Under the pieces are notes generated by a model. The model worked only from the letters and a program-made list of their open reading frames with translations. It made no database searches and had not been told where the DNA came from. A DNA stretch of 33,872 bases from Rhizobiaceae bacterium (lineage in GTDB: Bacteria > Pseudomonadota > Alphaproteobacteria > Rhizobiales > Rhizobiaceae): positions 1 through 33,872 of the forward strand of contig CAJPFN010000023.1 in the NCBI GenBank assembly GCA_905339215.1, given 5' to 3'. Positions within the stretch are counted from its first letter, which is position 1. Every line of letters starts with the position of its first letter. Positions 24,815 through 33,051 of this stretch are shown here, one piece after another. The position numbers and the translations under genes are program-made.

Positions 24815-26425
24815 TCAATCCTGCAGAACGCCGCCGGCGCGGGCCATGGCGTCGGGCGTGTCGACGTCGACGAAGGCCGCCTCGCCGATCTCGACGTCGA
24901 TGACCGTGGCGCCTTCCGCCTCGACGAGGTGGCGCGCGCCGGTGTCGCCTTCGAGCGTCGCCACTTCGGCAAACAGCGCGCGCGGCAGCACGACCGGGTT
25001 GCCGCGCTTGCCGCGATGGGTTGCGCGCACGATCGCCGTGCCGCCGGCAGCGCGAAAGGCCTCGATCAGCCGGTCGAGGTCGCGCACCGAGACGCCGGGC
25101 ATGTCGCCGAGCACGACGAGCGCGCCGGCCGCGTCGGCGGGGAGTGCGGCGACGCCGGCCTTGAGCGACGACGACAGGCCCTCGGCGAAGTGGGGATTGG
25201 CGGCGAGCGACACGCCGAGCCCGGCGAGCGACGCCGCGACTCGGTCGGCCTGGTGGCCGGTGACGACGACCGTGCCGGCGGCGCGGCTCGCCATCGCGCG
25301 CTCGGTGGTGACGCGGACCAGCGGCCGGCCGTCGAACAGCGCCAAGAGCTTGTTCGGTCCGCCCATGCGGCTCGACCGCCCGGCGGCAAGCACGACGGCA
25401 TAGACCCTCGCCGCGAGCGCCGGGTTGGCCGCCTCGCGCGGCTGCGGCCTTGTCGGGATCTCCATCAGGAGGCCGCCCACGCCCATGCCGGCGATGTCGG
25501 CCGCGGCGACATCGATGCCGGCGACCAGCCGGTCGAGCACCCAGTCGAAGCCGTTCTCCTTCGGACTGCGGGCACAGCCCGGCGCGCCGAGCACGGGCTT
25601 GTCAGCCAGGCGGCCGAGGACCAGCAGGTTGCCGGGATCGACGGGCATGCCCGCGCGCAGGACCTCGCCTCCGGCCATCCTGATCGCAGCGGGGATGACA
25701 TCGTCGGGATCGCACATCGCCGAGGCGCCAAAGACGACGACCAAGTCGCAATCGCCGGCGACGGCGCCGATCGCCGCCGCGACGGCCGCGGCGTCGTGGG
25801 CGCTGCGCCGCTCGCCGGAAAGCTGCGAGCCCGACCGCACCAGCCTGGCCTCGGTGATGCGCACGGTCTTGTCGAGCACGCTCGCCTTGAGGCCCGGCAG
25901 CACGGTCTGGATCATGCCGACGCGGTGGGGGCGGAAAGCGTGGACGGAAAAGATCGCGCCGCCTGACACGGCCGCGGCGGCGCGCGCCACGACCTCCTCG
26001 GGCACGGCGAAGGGGATGATCTTCACCGTCGCCACCATCTGCCCGTCGCCGACGCGGGCGAGATCGGCGAGCGTGGCGATGGTGACGGCAGGGTCGACGG
26101 CGTTGAAGGCGTCGACGATCGCCTTGTCGACCTTGAACACGCCGGCGGCCGTCGCATGCAGGTTGACGCGGCCGGTGGCGGCCGGCTTCGCCTCGATGCC
26201 GGAAAAGGAGAGTGCCTGCGCCAGCCGGGTCGCCGCCGCGTCCTCGCCTACGTCGTCCGGCGACAGCACCGCTGCGATCACCTCGGCGACGCCCGCGGCG
26301 CGAAGCGCATCGATGTCGTCCTTCGCCAGCACGTGCGCCTTGCGCAGGCGGCGCTCGCCGGCGTCGACGGCATGCGCCAGGATGGCGCCCTCGGACTTAT
26401 CCAGCGGGACGGGACCGAATTTCAC
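24815..26425 (-). CDS. MoeA-like/MobA-like fusion for molybdenum cofactor tailoring
   Basis: 536 residues with two domains. Residues 1 to about 330 resemble a molybdopterin-binding (MoeA/MogA-type) domain, with 'CDLVVVFGASAMCDPDDVIPAAI' and 'GMPVDPGNLLVLG' segments and a PGCARSPKENGFDW loop. Residues about 340-536 are a MobA/MocA-type nucleotidyltransferase with the NTP-binding motif LAAGRSSRMGGPNKL (346-360) and GDMPGVS. MocA-type domains add cytidine to molybdopterin, forming the MCD cofactor used by xanthine dehydrogenase/CO dehydrogenase-type enzymes, so that reaction is likely here. Its start overlaps the XdhC stop by 4 bp (ATGA), showing translational coupling. Strong neighbours are XdhC-type insertion chaperones. 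Confidence 0.9.
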   Translation of the reverse strand: MKFGPVPLDKSEGAILAHAVDAGERRLRKAHVLAKDDIDALRAAGVAEVIAAVLSPDDVGEDAAATRLAQALSFSGIEAKPAATGRVNLHATAAGVFKVDKAIVDAFNAVDPAVTIATLADLARVGDGQMVATVKIIPFAVPEEVVARAAAAVSGGAIFSVHAFRPHRVGMIQTVLPGLKASVLDKTVRITEARLVRSGSQLSGERRSAHDAAAVAAAIGAVAGDCDLVVVFGASAMCDPDDVIPAAIRMAGGEVLRAGMPVDPGNLLVLGRLADKPVLGAPGCARSPKENGFDWVLDRLVAGIDVAAADIAGMGVGGLLMEIPTRPQPREAANPALAARVYAVVLAAGRSSRMGGPNKLLALFDGRPLVRVTTERAMASRAAGTVVVTGHQADRVAASLAGLGVSLAANPHFAEGLSSSLKAGVAALPADAAGALVVLGDMPGVSVRDLDRLIEAFRAAGGTAIVRATHRGKRGNPVVLPRALFAEVATLEGDTGARHLVEAEGATVIDVEIGEAAFVDVDTPDAMARAGGVLQD

Positions 26426-27129
26426 GCCGCGTCGTCCCGCGCCGCCTCGGCGCCGCGCGTGCGCAACGCGCGGATCACCTGCGCCAGCACGGCGACGGCG
26501 ATCTCGGCCGGGCTGGAGGCGCCGATGGCAATGCCGATCGGCGCGTGGATGCGGCCGATCTGTTCCGCGCTGGCGCCGAGCGCGAGCAGCCGCTCGACGC
26601 GGCGGGCATGCGTCTTGCGGCTACCCAGAGCGCCGACATAGAAGCAGCCGGCGTCGAGCGCGGCCTTCAGCGGAAAATCGTCGACCTTGGGATCGTGGGT
26701 GACGGCAGCGACGGCCGTATAGGCGTCGAGCGGACGACTGCCGAGCACGACCTCCGGCCACTCGGCATGGAGCGCCACGTCGGGAAAGCGTTCTTTCGTG
26801 GCAAACGCCGTGCGCGGGTCGATGATCTCCATGTCGAAGCCGGCGATCGCCGCCATCGGCGCCAGCGCCTGGGTGATGTGCACGGCGCCGATCGCCACCA
26901 GGCGCGGTCGCGGCACGTGGACGTTGAGGAAGAAGCGCCTGCCGCCGGCCTCGACGGCGCCGGAATTGCCGGAACGGAACGCCTTCGCCACCGGCTCGGC
27001 GAGCGTGGCTTCGACCGCTTCGCCCTCGCGGACGACGCGCGCGGAGCCGTCGGCGAGGTCGGTGACCAGGATCGCGGCGCGGCGAGCGCGGCGCTCCTCG
27101 TTGAGCAGTCTCAGCGCGCCGGCGTCCAT
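26422..27129 (-). CDS. XdhC/CoxI family protein, Rossmann domain type
   Basis: 235 residues. An N-terminal part (1-65) is followed by the XdhC C-terminal Rossmann-like domain: PRLVAIGAVHITQALAPMA, IIDPRTAFATKERFP, AVTHDPKVDDFPLKAAL and YVGALGSRKTHARR are family hallmarks. XdhC binds molybdenum cofactor, promotes its sulfuration and inserts it into xanthine dehydrogenase-like enzymes. The nucleotide-loop glycine pattern is unusual (GAVHIT, where GAGHV is commoner). It starts 2 bp after the small XdhC-type gene and overlaps the MoeA-MobA fusion by 4 bp. The two XdhC-type genes probably work as a split pair. Confidence 0.92.
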   Translation of the reverse strand: MDAGALRLLNEERRARRAAILVTDLADGSARVVREGEAVEATLAEPVAKAFRSGNSGAVEAGGRRFFLNVHVPRPRLVAIGAVHITQALAPMAAIAGFDMEIIDPRTAFATKERFPDVALHAEWPEVVLGSRPLDAYTAVAAVTHDPKVDDFPLKAALDAGCFYVGALGSRKTHARRVERLLALGASAEQIGRIHAPIGIAIGASSPAEIAVAVLAQVIRALRTRGAEAARDDAA

Positions 27130-27131
27130 GG

Positions 27132-27470
27132 TCAGCTCACCCGCTCGACATAGACCTTGATGCGCCCGCCGCAGGACAGGCCGACCTGCCAGGCGGTCTC
27201 GTCGGCGACGCCGAACTCGAGCATCTTGGGCGCTCCGGAATCGATCACGTCGATGGCCTCCGTGACAACCGCGCCCTCAACGCAGCCGCCGGACACCGAG
27301 CCCTGGAAATTTCCGTCTGCGTCGATGACGAGATGGCTGCCGACCGGGCGGGGCGCCGAGCCCCAGGTCTCGACCACGGTCGCCACCGCGACTTTGCGAC
27401 CCTCGTCCAGCCAGCCCTCGGCGATGGCGAGCGGATCGCGCGCCTCGTCGATCGTCGTGCCCTGCAGCAT
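27132..27470 (-). CDS. Small XdhC/CoxI family protein, N-terminal domain type
   Basis: 112 residues from the ATG at 27470, preceded by GAGGAGA at seven bases. The frame is open to 27839, but the upstream part overlaps the VWA gene and is arginine-rich, so it is rejected. The motifs VATVVETWGSAPRPVGSHLVI, GNFQGSVSGGCVEGAVV and VGLSCGGRIKVYVE are those of the XdhC/CoxI N-terminal domain, with the conserved GGCVE and LSCGG cysteines that are implicated in cofactor handling. It stands alone here, with the Rossmann part encoded by the next gene. The role is inferred as Moco maturation of a molybdenum hydroxylase. Confidence 0.92.
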   Translation of the reverse strand: MLQGTTIDEARDPLAIAEGWLDEGRKVAVATVVETWGSAPRPVGSHLVIDADGNFQGSVSGGCVEGAVVTEAIDVIDSGAPKMLEFGVADETAWQVGLSCGGRIKVYVERVS

Positions 27471-27517
27471 GGTCGCGTCTCCTCTGTCGCCTTGCCCCTG
27501 ACCCGGCCCTAATATGG

Positions 27518-28762
27518 TCACGGCGCGCGCCTCCCGCCAAGCCATCGCCGCGGGTCGGTCCCTGCCCCGCCGGTCACCCCGAGCGCGGCGCAGAGATCGG
27601 CCAGAGCCTCCAGATTGTGCACCGGGCGGAACTCGTCGACATGGGGCAGCATGGCGCGCACCCCCCTCGCCCGCGCCTCGAAACCGTCGAAGCGCAGCAG
27701 CGGGTTCAGCCAGATCAGCCGCCGGCAGGATCTGTGCAGCCGATCCATCTCCTCGGAAAGGCCGGCGACGTCGTCGCGCTCCAGCCCGTCGGTGATGAGC
27801 AACACGACCGCGCCCTGAGAGAGGACGCGGCGCGACCATTTGCGGTTGAACTCGGCCAGCGTGTCGCCGATGCGCGTGCCGCCCGACCAGTCCTTCACCG
27901 CCGCCGAGCAGTCGGCCAGCGCCTCGTCGGGGTCGCGATGGCGCATCTGCCGCGTCAGGTTGGTAAGCCTGGTGCCGAAGACGAAGGTGTGCACGCGGCG
28001 GCGCTTTTCGGCCAGCGCATGGAGGAAATGCAGGAAGATGCGCGTGTACTGGCTCATCGAGCCGGAAATGTCGGCGAGCACGACCAGCGGCGGATGCACC
28101 TCGCGCGGCGAGCGGAACTTCGGCAGGATCAGCGTGCCGCCAGTGCGCAGCGACGAGCGCATCATCGCCCGCGGGTCCGGCCGGCGGCCGTGCGGGTCGG
28201 GACGGTGGCGGCGGGTCTTCACCGTGTCGAAGGGCAGCCTCAGCGCGGCAATGGCTGCGCGGGCCTCGGCCAACTCGGCGGCGCTCATCTGGGCGAAGTC
28301 CTTTTCGCGCAGGACCTCGTTGCCCGACACCGTAAAGCGCGCGTCGACCTCGACTTCCGGGATTTCCTGCGGCTTCTGGTTCTTCTGGTGACCCTCGAAC
28401 ATCGCCGCCGAGACGCGCGATTCGGCAGCGCGCGGCCTTTGCTTCTCGCGCTGGTCGAGCGCAACGGGCGAGAACATGGCAAGCAGTTTTTCGATCAGCT
28501 CCCGCGACTTCCAGAACAGGCGGAACGCCTCGTCGAAAACGGCGTGGTCCTCGCGGCGGGTGACCAGCACGGCGTGCAGCGTCCAGTAGAAATCGTCGCG
28601 GCTGCCGATGCCGGCGGCAAGTACCGCCTCGATGGCATCCTTCACCGCCGCCGGCCCCACCCGCATGCCGGCCTTGCGCAAGGCGCGGGCGAAATAGACG
28701 ATGTTGTCGGCAATGCGGCCATCGCTGCGGGCGACCACGGGGGTATCGCTGAGTGTGGCCAC
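27518..28762 (-). CDS. VWA domain protein, CoxE-like
   Basis: 414 residues. The N-terminal helical region (IADNIVYFARALRKAGMRVGP and following) and the C-terminal von Willebrand A domain are typical of CoxE-type proteins. The metal-ion-dependent adhesion site is DISGSMS (D231, S233, S235), with later WSGGTRIGDTL and LLITDGLERDD elements. In carboxydotrophs, CoxE works with the MoxR-type ATPase CoxD to assemble the CO-dehydrogenase active site; here it probably assists maturation of a related molybdenum hydroxylase. The start is 4 bp after the MoxR gene stop, so the two form a tight pair. Confidence 0.93.
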   Translation of the reverse strand: MATLSDTPVVARSDGRIADNIVYFARALRKAGMRVGPAAVKDAIEAVLAAGIGSRDDFYWTLHAVLVTRREDHAVFDEAFRLFWKSRELIEKLLAMFSPVALDQREKQRPRAAESRVSAAMFEGHQKNQKPQEIPEVEVDARFTVSGNEVLREKDFAQMSAAELAEARAAIAALRLPFDTVKTRRHRPDPHGRRPDPRAMMRSSLRTGGTLILPKFRSPREVHPPLVVLADISGSMSQYTRIFLHFLHALAEKRRRVHTFVFGTRLTNLTRQMRHRDPDEALADCSAAVKDWSGGTRIGDTLAEFNRKWSRRVLSQGAVVLLITDGLERDDVAGLSEEMDRLHRSCRRLIWLNPLLRFDGFEARARGVRAMLPHVDEFRPVHNLEALADLCAALGVTGGAGTDPRRWLGGRRAP

Positions 28763-28766
28763 CGCC

Positions 28767-29696
28767 CTACTCCGCCGCTGCGAGTTCCGCCTTCACCTCT
28801 TTCAGGATGCGGCGGCCCTCGCCCTGCTCGATGCGCGCGATGTCGTCCTGGTACTTCAGGAGCACGCCGATCGTGTCCGACACGGTCTCCGGATCGAGCG
28901 CAACCTTGTCGAGCTCGGTGAGCGCCCCGGCCCAGTCGATGGTCTCGGCGACGCCGGGAACCTTGAAAAGCTCGATCTCGCGCAGCTTCTGGATGAAGCG
29001 TACCACCTCGGCCGAGAGCCGGGCATTGGCGCCGGGCACCTTGCGCCGGACGATCTCCAGCTCGCGCTCGGCGTTCGGATAGTCGACCCAGTGGTAGAGG
29101 CAGCGCCGCTTCAGCGCGTCGTGGATCTCGCGTGTGCGGTTGGTGGTGATGATGACGATCGGCGGCTCGGCCGCCCTGATCGTGCCGATCTCGGGCACGG
29201 TCACCTGGAAATCGGACAGGATTTCCAGCAGGAACGCCTCGAACGCCTCGTCGGTGCGGTCGAGCTCGTCGATGAGGAAGACCGGCGCCTCGCCCGGCAG
29301 GCCGGTCAGCGCTTCCAGCACCGGGCGGCGGATCAGGTACTTTTCCGAGAAGACGTTCTTCTCCATGAGGTCGCGGTCGGTCTGGCCGGCGGCCTCGTCC
29401 ATGCGGATTTCGATCATCTGCGCGGCATAGTTCCACTCGTAGACCGCCGAGGAGACGTCGAGCCCCTCGTAGCACTGCAGGCGGATCAGCCGGCGGCCGA
29501 GCGCGGAAGCCAGAACCTTGGCGATCTCGGTCTTGCCAACGCCCGCCTCGCCTTCGAGGAACAGCGGCCGCTTCATGCGCAAGCTGAGGAACAGCACGGT
29601 CGCCAGCGAGCGGTCGGCGACGTAGTCGGCGCCGGCGAGCAGCGCTAGCGTCTCGTCGATGGACTGCGGCACGGGGCGCGGTTTCAGCTCGGCCAT
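28767..29696 (-). CDS. MoxR-type AAA+ ATPase, CoxD-like
   Basis: 309 residues, the usual size. Walker A is GEAGVGKT (49-56) and Walker B VFLIDELD (139-146). Sensor 1 is ITTNRTREI, with a LKRRCLYHW segment after it. MoxR ATPases act as chaperones with VWA proteins for assembling metal-containing enzymes. The next gene encodes the VWA partner, 4 bp downstream, and a flavin reductase gene ends 21 bp upstream. Distribution and context favour a CoxD-like role in molybdenum hydroxylase maturation. Confidence 0.94.
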   Translation of the reverse strand: MAELKPRPVPQSIDETLALLAGADYVADRSLATVLFLSLRMKRPLFLEGEAGVGKTEIAKVLASALGRRLIRLQCYEGLDVSSAVYEWNYAAQMIEIRMDEAAGQTDRDLMEKNVFSEKYLIRRPVLEALTGLPGEAPVFLIDELDRTDEAFEAFLLEILSDFQVTVPEIGTIRAAEPPIVIITTNRTREIHDALKRRCLYHWVDYPNAERELEIVRRKVPGANARLSAEVVRFIQKLREIELFKVPGVAETIDWAGALTELDKVALDPETVSDTIGVLLKYQDDIARIEQGEGRRILKEVKAELAAAE

Positions 29697-29717
29697 GGGG
29701 TCTCCGGGGACGCGCGC

Positions 29718-30221
29718 TCAGTCGTGCTTGAGGAGCTGGTAGGCGCGGTCGTGGTAGATCAGCGGCGAAAGGTTAGCGCCGATGGTCAACCCTGTCACCT
29801 TGCCAAAAAGCACACGATGGGTGGCCAGGTCCTTGGTATCGATGATCTCGCAATCGAACGTCGCCAGCGCGTCCTCGAGCACCGGCGCGCCCGTCGCCAG
29901 GGTCGTCCACGCGCCGACGGCGAAGCGGTCGTCCGGCGCAAGCCCGGTCTGTCCGGAAAAAGCCGCCGCCACCGGCTGCTGCGAAGCGGAGAGCGTGTTC
30001 AGGGCGAATCTGCCGTTGGCGAGGAAGGCGTCGTTGCGCGCGTTCTGCCGGTTGAGGCAGACCAGCACGATCGGCGGGTTGTCGGAGACCGAGCAGGCGG
30101 CAATCACCGTGGCGCCGCGACGCCCCGCCGGTCCGTCGGTCGTCACCACGTGCACGGCCCCGGCAAAGCGGCTCATCGCGTCGCGATAGGCCGCACCTTC
30201 GATGTCATTCTTCTTGAGCAC
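29718..30221 (-). CDS. Flavin reductase family protein
   Basis: 167 residues from a GTG at 30221 with GGGA seven bases upstream; the open frame continues to 30329 but that part is arginine-rich and lacks similarity. The sequence follows the FMN-binding split-barrel reductase pattern: YRDAMSRFAGAVHVVTTDGPAGRRGATVIAACSVSDNPPIVLVCLNRQN, FALNTLSASQQPVA, LATFDCEI, and a final HDRAYQLLKHD. It is close in layout to RutF/HpaC-type enzymes, which supply reduced flavin to a monooxygenase using NAD(P)H. No monooxygenase partner is present. It is the first gene of the minus-strand operon. Confidence 0.9.
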   Translation of the reverse strand: MLKKNDIEGAAYRDAMSRFAGAVHVVTTDGPAGRRGATVIAACSVSDNPPIVLVCLNRQNARNDAFLANGRFALNTLSASQQPVAAAFSGQTGLAPDDRFAVGAWTTLATGAPVLEDALATFDCEIIDTKDLATHRVLFGKVTGLTIGANLSPLIYHDRAYQLLKHD

Positions 30222-30401
30222 CCGAACATCCCGCTGTTTTCGCCTCCTATATAGAGACCGCGCCGGTCCCCGCAAACGTCGCGACATTGTGGCGTGCGAA
30301 GAATCGCCGGTTGCACGGCCGTGCACCACCCTTTACCTCTTGCCCGGCCGGGGCATGGCCTCGCAGCGCCGAAAAGGACGCGCCTCCAAGACGGGCACCG
30401 C
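30222..30401. promoter_or_regulatory. Divergent promoter region, flavin reductase / binding protein
   Basis: A 180-bp gap between divergent genes. CTATATAG at about 30248-30255 is the only AT-rich patch and could serve as a -10 element for the leftward operon. No operator palindrome was recognised. Confidence 0.3.
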
Positions 30402-31466
30402 ATGAAGCCGCTTCTCACCCTTCCGATCGCTATCGCCCTGCTGGCGGCATGCGGCAGCGCCGGCGCCGGCGACCTGCGCGCCGGCATTGTCGCACCGCTC
30501 ACCGGCTCCTCGGCGATTCTCGGCAGGCAGGTCGAGGCCGGCGCCCGGCACGCCGCGGAAACCGCCGGGATCACGGTCGAGGTGGTCGACGACGCCTGCA
30601 CGGCCGAAGGCGGCGCCGACGCGGCGAAGCGCCTCGCCGACTCAGGCGTCCGCGTCGCCGTGGGCTTCCTCTGCACGGAGGCGATCGAGGCGGCGATGCC
30701 GATTCTCATGGAGGCGAAGATCCCGGTGATCACGCCCGGCGTCCGCACCGACAGCCTTACCGACCGCCGCCAGAAGACCGGCTGGCCGGTCTACCGTCTG
30801 GCGCCGCGCGCCGACGCCGAACGCGCCGCCGTCGCCACGCTGCTCCCGGCGCTTTGGCGCACCGAGCTTTTCGCCATCGTCGACGACGGCACGATCTACG
30901 GCCGGGAACTCGCCGAGAGCCTGCGGCCGGCAGTCGAGCAGGCGGGATTGAAACCCGTCTTCATCGATACGTTCCGCCCGCAGCTCGACAACCAGATCGC
31001 CCTCGTCGGCCGGTTGCGCAAGGCCGGCGCTACCCACGTCTTCGTCGGCGGCGACCGTGACGACATTGCCATCATCGGCCGCGACGCCGCCGAACTTGGC
31101 GTGCCGCTGACGATCGCAGGCGGCGAATCCCTTCGCGCGGCGGGAGATATCCCTCTCGTGGCCGGCACGCTGATGATCGGCCTGCCGGAATGGAGCGAGC
31201 GCGCCGATCCGGCGGTGCTTTCGTCGCTGGTGGAAAAAAAGATCGTCCCGGAGGGCTACGTGCTGCCGTCCCATGCGGCGATGGAAGTCGCGGCGGCGGC
31301 GGCGAGAAACGCCGGCGACGGCAGCATTGCCGCTGCGCTCTCTGCCGGCGAATTCGGCACCGCGCTGGGCGCGATCGCCTTCGACGACAAGGGCGATCTC
31401 GCCCGCAGCCAGTATCGATTGTTCCGCTTCGACGGCATCCGTTTCGTCACGGCGGACGAGGAATAG
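30402..31466 (+). CDS. Periplasmic binding protein-like lipoprotein
   Basis: 354 residues. The N-terminus MKPLLTLPIAIALLAAC is a lipoprotein signal with lipobox LAAC (C17). The mature part is a type I periplasmic-binding fold of the branched-chain amino acid/urea/amide class: GIVAPLTGSSAILGRQVEAGARHAAE, VVDDACTAEGGADAAKRL, VAVGFLCTEAIEAA, PVITPGVRTD, FAIVDDGTIYGRELAE and a final AFDDKGDLARSQYRLFRFDG. No permease or ATPase genes are nearby, so it may be an orphan receptor. The ATG at 30402 was chosen because it begins the signal; a longer frame to 30294 is unlikely. The next gene starts 7 bp after its stop. Confidence 0.9.
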   Translation: MKPLLTLPIAIALLAACGSAGAGDLRAGIVAPLTGSSAILGRQVEAGARHAAETAGITVEVVDDACTAEGGADAAKRLADSGVRVAVGFLCTEAIEAAMPILMEAKIPVITPGVRTDSLTDRRQKTGWPVYRLAPRADAERAAVATLLPALWRTELFAIVDDGTIYGRELAESLRPAVEQAGLKPVFIDTFRPQLDNQIALVGRLRKAGATHVFVGGDRDDIAIIGRDAAELGVPLTIAGGESLRAAGDIPLVAGTLMIGLPEWSERADPAVLSSLVEKKIVPEGYVLPSHAAMEVAAAAARNAGDGSIAAALSAGEFGTALGAIAFDDKGDLARSQYRLFRFDGIRFVTADEE

Positions 31467-31473
31467 GATTTCC

Positions 31474-32487
31474 ATGGGTTTCCTTACCGGACCGCGCAAC
31501 CTTCTCACCGACGTCGCCGGCCTGAAGGTGGGCCATGCCGCCGACAGCCGCATCAAGTCGGGCGTCACCGTCATCGTCTGCGAGGAGCCGGCCGTCGCCG
31601 GCGTCCAGGTGCTCGGCGGCGCGCCCGGCACGCGCGAGACCGACCTGCTCGATCCGCACAACTCGGTGGAGACGATCAACGCCCTCGTGCTCTCCGGTGG
31701 CTCGGCCTTCGGCCTCGACGCCGCGTCGGGCGCGCAGGCGGCACTGCGCGAGATGGGCATCGGCTTCGCGGTGCGCGGCGCGCGCATCCCGATCGTGCCG
31801 GCGGCGATCCTGTTCGACATGCAGAACGGCGGCGACAAGGACTGGGGCCGCTACCCGCCCTTCCGCGAGCTCGGCTACGAGGCGGTCCACGCCGCCGCGG
31901 CCGGCTTCGCCATTGGCACGGCCGGCGCCGGCGTTGGCGCGCTGACGGCGGGGCTGAAAGGCGGGCTGGGCTCGGCGTCGACCGTACTGCCCTGCGGCGT
32001 CACGGTTTCCGCCATGGCCGCCGTCAACCCGACCGGCTCGGTCACCGTCGGCCGCACGAAGCATTTCTGGGCCGCACCCTTCGAGATCGGCGACGAGTTC
32101 GGCGGCAACGGCCTGCCGCACCCGCTGCCGGCCGACGCGCAGGATGTCGTCGTGAAATTCCGCGAGATGGCGCAGGAACTCGCCAACACCACGATCGCCG
32201 TAGTCGCCACCGACGCGGTGCTGACCAAGGCGGAGGCGAAGCGGCTGGCGATTGCCGCCCATGACGGTTTTACCCGGGCGATCTGGCCGGTGCACACGCC
32301 GGTCGACGGCGACCTCGTCTTTTCGCTGGCGACGGGCAGGAGCGGCACGCCGCTGAAGCCGGACTTCGCCATCGACCTCTACGCAGCCGCCGGCGCCACC
32401 ATGGCCCGTGCCATCGCGCGCGGCGTCCATGCGGCGACCCCGGCGGCCAACGACCCCTTCCCGACTTGGGCCGGCCGATGGGGTTGA
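31474..32487 (+). CDS. P1 family peptidase (DmpA/S58-type aminopeptidase)
   Basis: 337 residues. The family hallmarks are VAGLKVGHA near the N-terminus, LSGGSAFGLDAA (73-84) and ELANTTIAVVATDA. The last contains the N238-T239 bond, where self-cleavage would generate a small subunit with an N-terminal Thr nucleophile, as in N-terminal nucleophile hydrolases of this family (which use Ser or Thr). Members release N-terminal D- or L-amino acids or beta-amino acids from small peptides. The ATG at 31474 follows AGGA at seven bases. It is tightly linked (7 bp) to the binding lipoprotein and overlaps the membrane protein gene by 10 bp, so the three form an operon; peptide salvage is a possible theme. 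Confidence 0.92.
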   Translation: MGFLTGPRNLLTDVAGLKVGHAADSRIKSGVTVIVCEEPAVAGVQVLGGAPGTRETDLLDPHNSVETINALVLSGGSAFGLDAASGAQAALREMGIGFAVRGARIPIVPAAILFDMQNGGDKDWGRYPPFRELGYEAVHAAAAGFAIGTAGAGVGALTAGLKGGLGSASTVLPCGVTVSAMAAVNPTGSVTVGRTKHFWAAPFEIGDEFGGNGLPHPLPADAQDVVVKFREMAQELANTTIAVVATDAVLTKAEAKRLAIAAHDGFTRAIWPVHTPVDGDLVFSLATGRSGTPLKPDFAIDLYAAAGATMARAIARGVHAATPAANDPFPTWAGRWG

Positions 32488-32996
32488 GCCTGCCGCCCCG
32501 GACGGGCCTTCCGGCACGGCTGCGCGCGGCCCTGCCCGCCTGGCCCGTCTCGCTCGGCGGCAGCCTTGCCTGGGCGGCGCTGATGGGCGCGAGTGCGGCG
32601 CTCGGACTCTGGCTGCGCGCCTGGGAGACCCAGGACAGGATCGTCGCGGTGGTGGCGCTGTTTGCCGCCGGCGGCGCGCTCGGCTTCGCCCCCGGCCTCT
32701 TACTCGCCCGCCTCGTCGCGGGGAATAAACCGCGCAGCGCAGCCTTCGCCGCCGTCTTCCTCGCACTCTCGCTGGCCACGATCGGCTTCACGGCCGCGAT
32801 CTACGTGCTCGTCTACCGCTCCTACTACGCCGCCTGGCACGCCGACGCCCTTACCGTCACCTGGGTGTTCCAGCAGGTCTTCACCACGCTCGGCGCCCTC
32901 GGCCAGTTCGCCGTGCTGGGGCTGAGGCTCTACTTCCCGCTCGGCTTCGCCGCGCTTGTCGCCGCAGGCCTGCTGTTTTCGCGCCCGCCGCGTTGA
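32478..32996 (+). CDS. Four-helix integral membrane protein
   Basis: 172 residues from the ATG at 32478, overlapping the peptidase stop by 10 bp. Four hydrophobic segments lie at about 26-46 (LGGSLAWAALMGASAALGLWL), 58-80 (VVALFAAGGALGFAPGLLLA), 88-113 (AAFAAVFLALSLATIGFTAA) and 145-167 (LRLYFPLGFAALVAAGLLF). The N-terminus is arginine-rich and the C-terminus ends SRPPR. I do not recognise a family or catalytic motif. An inner-membrane location is likely, and the overlap argues for translational coupling to the peptidase. Confidence 0.82.
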   Translation: MGLSLPPRTGLPARLRAALPAWPVSLGGSLAWAALMGASAALGLWLRAWETQDRIVAVVALFAAGGALGFAPGLLLARLVAGNKPRSAAFAAVFLALSLATIGFTAAIYVLVYRSYYAAWHADALTVTWVFQQVFTTLGALGQFAVLGLRLYFPLGFAALVAAGLLFSRPPR

Positions 32997-33051
32997 GGAT
33001 TCCTCCCCCCTCTGTTAGGAGCGGGCATCACGATTTGAGGCAAGATCCGGC

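Noticed and set aside
23499-25403. Plus-strand open frame of about 634 codons opposite the hydrolase and MoeA-MobA genes
   Set aside because: The minus strand carries a signal peptide, catalytic triad and NTP-binding motif. The plus frame is a codon-bias shadow.
27471-27839. N-terminal extension of the small XdhC-type protein
   Set aside because: The extension is arginine-rich and lies antiparallel in frame terms to the VWA gene; the ATG at 27470 has a good ribosome site and begins the family domain.
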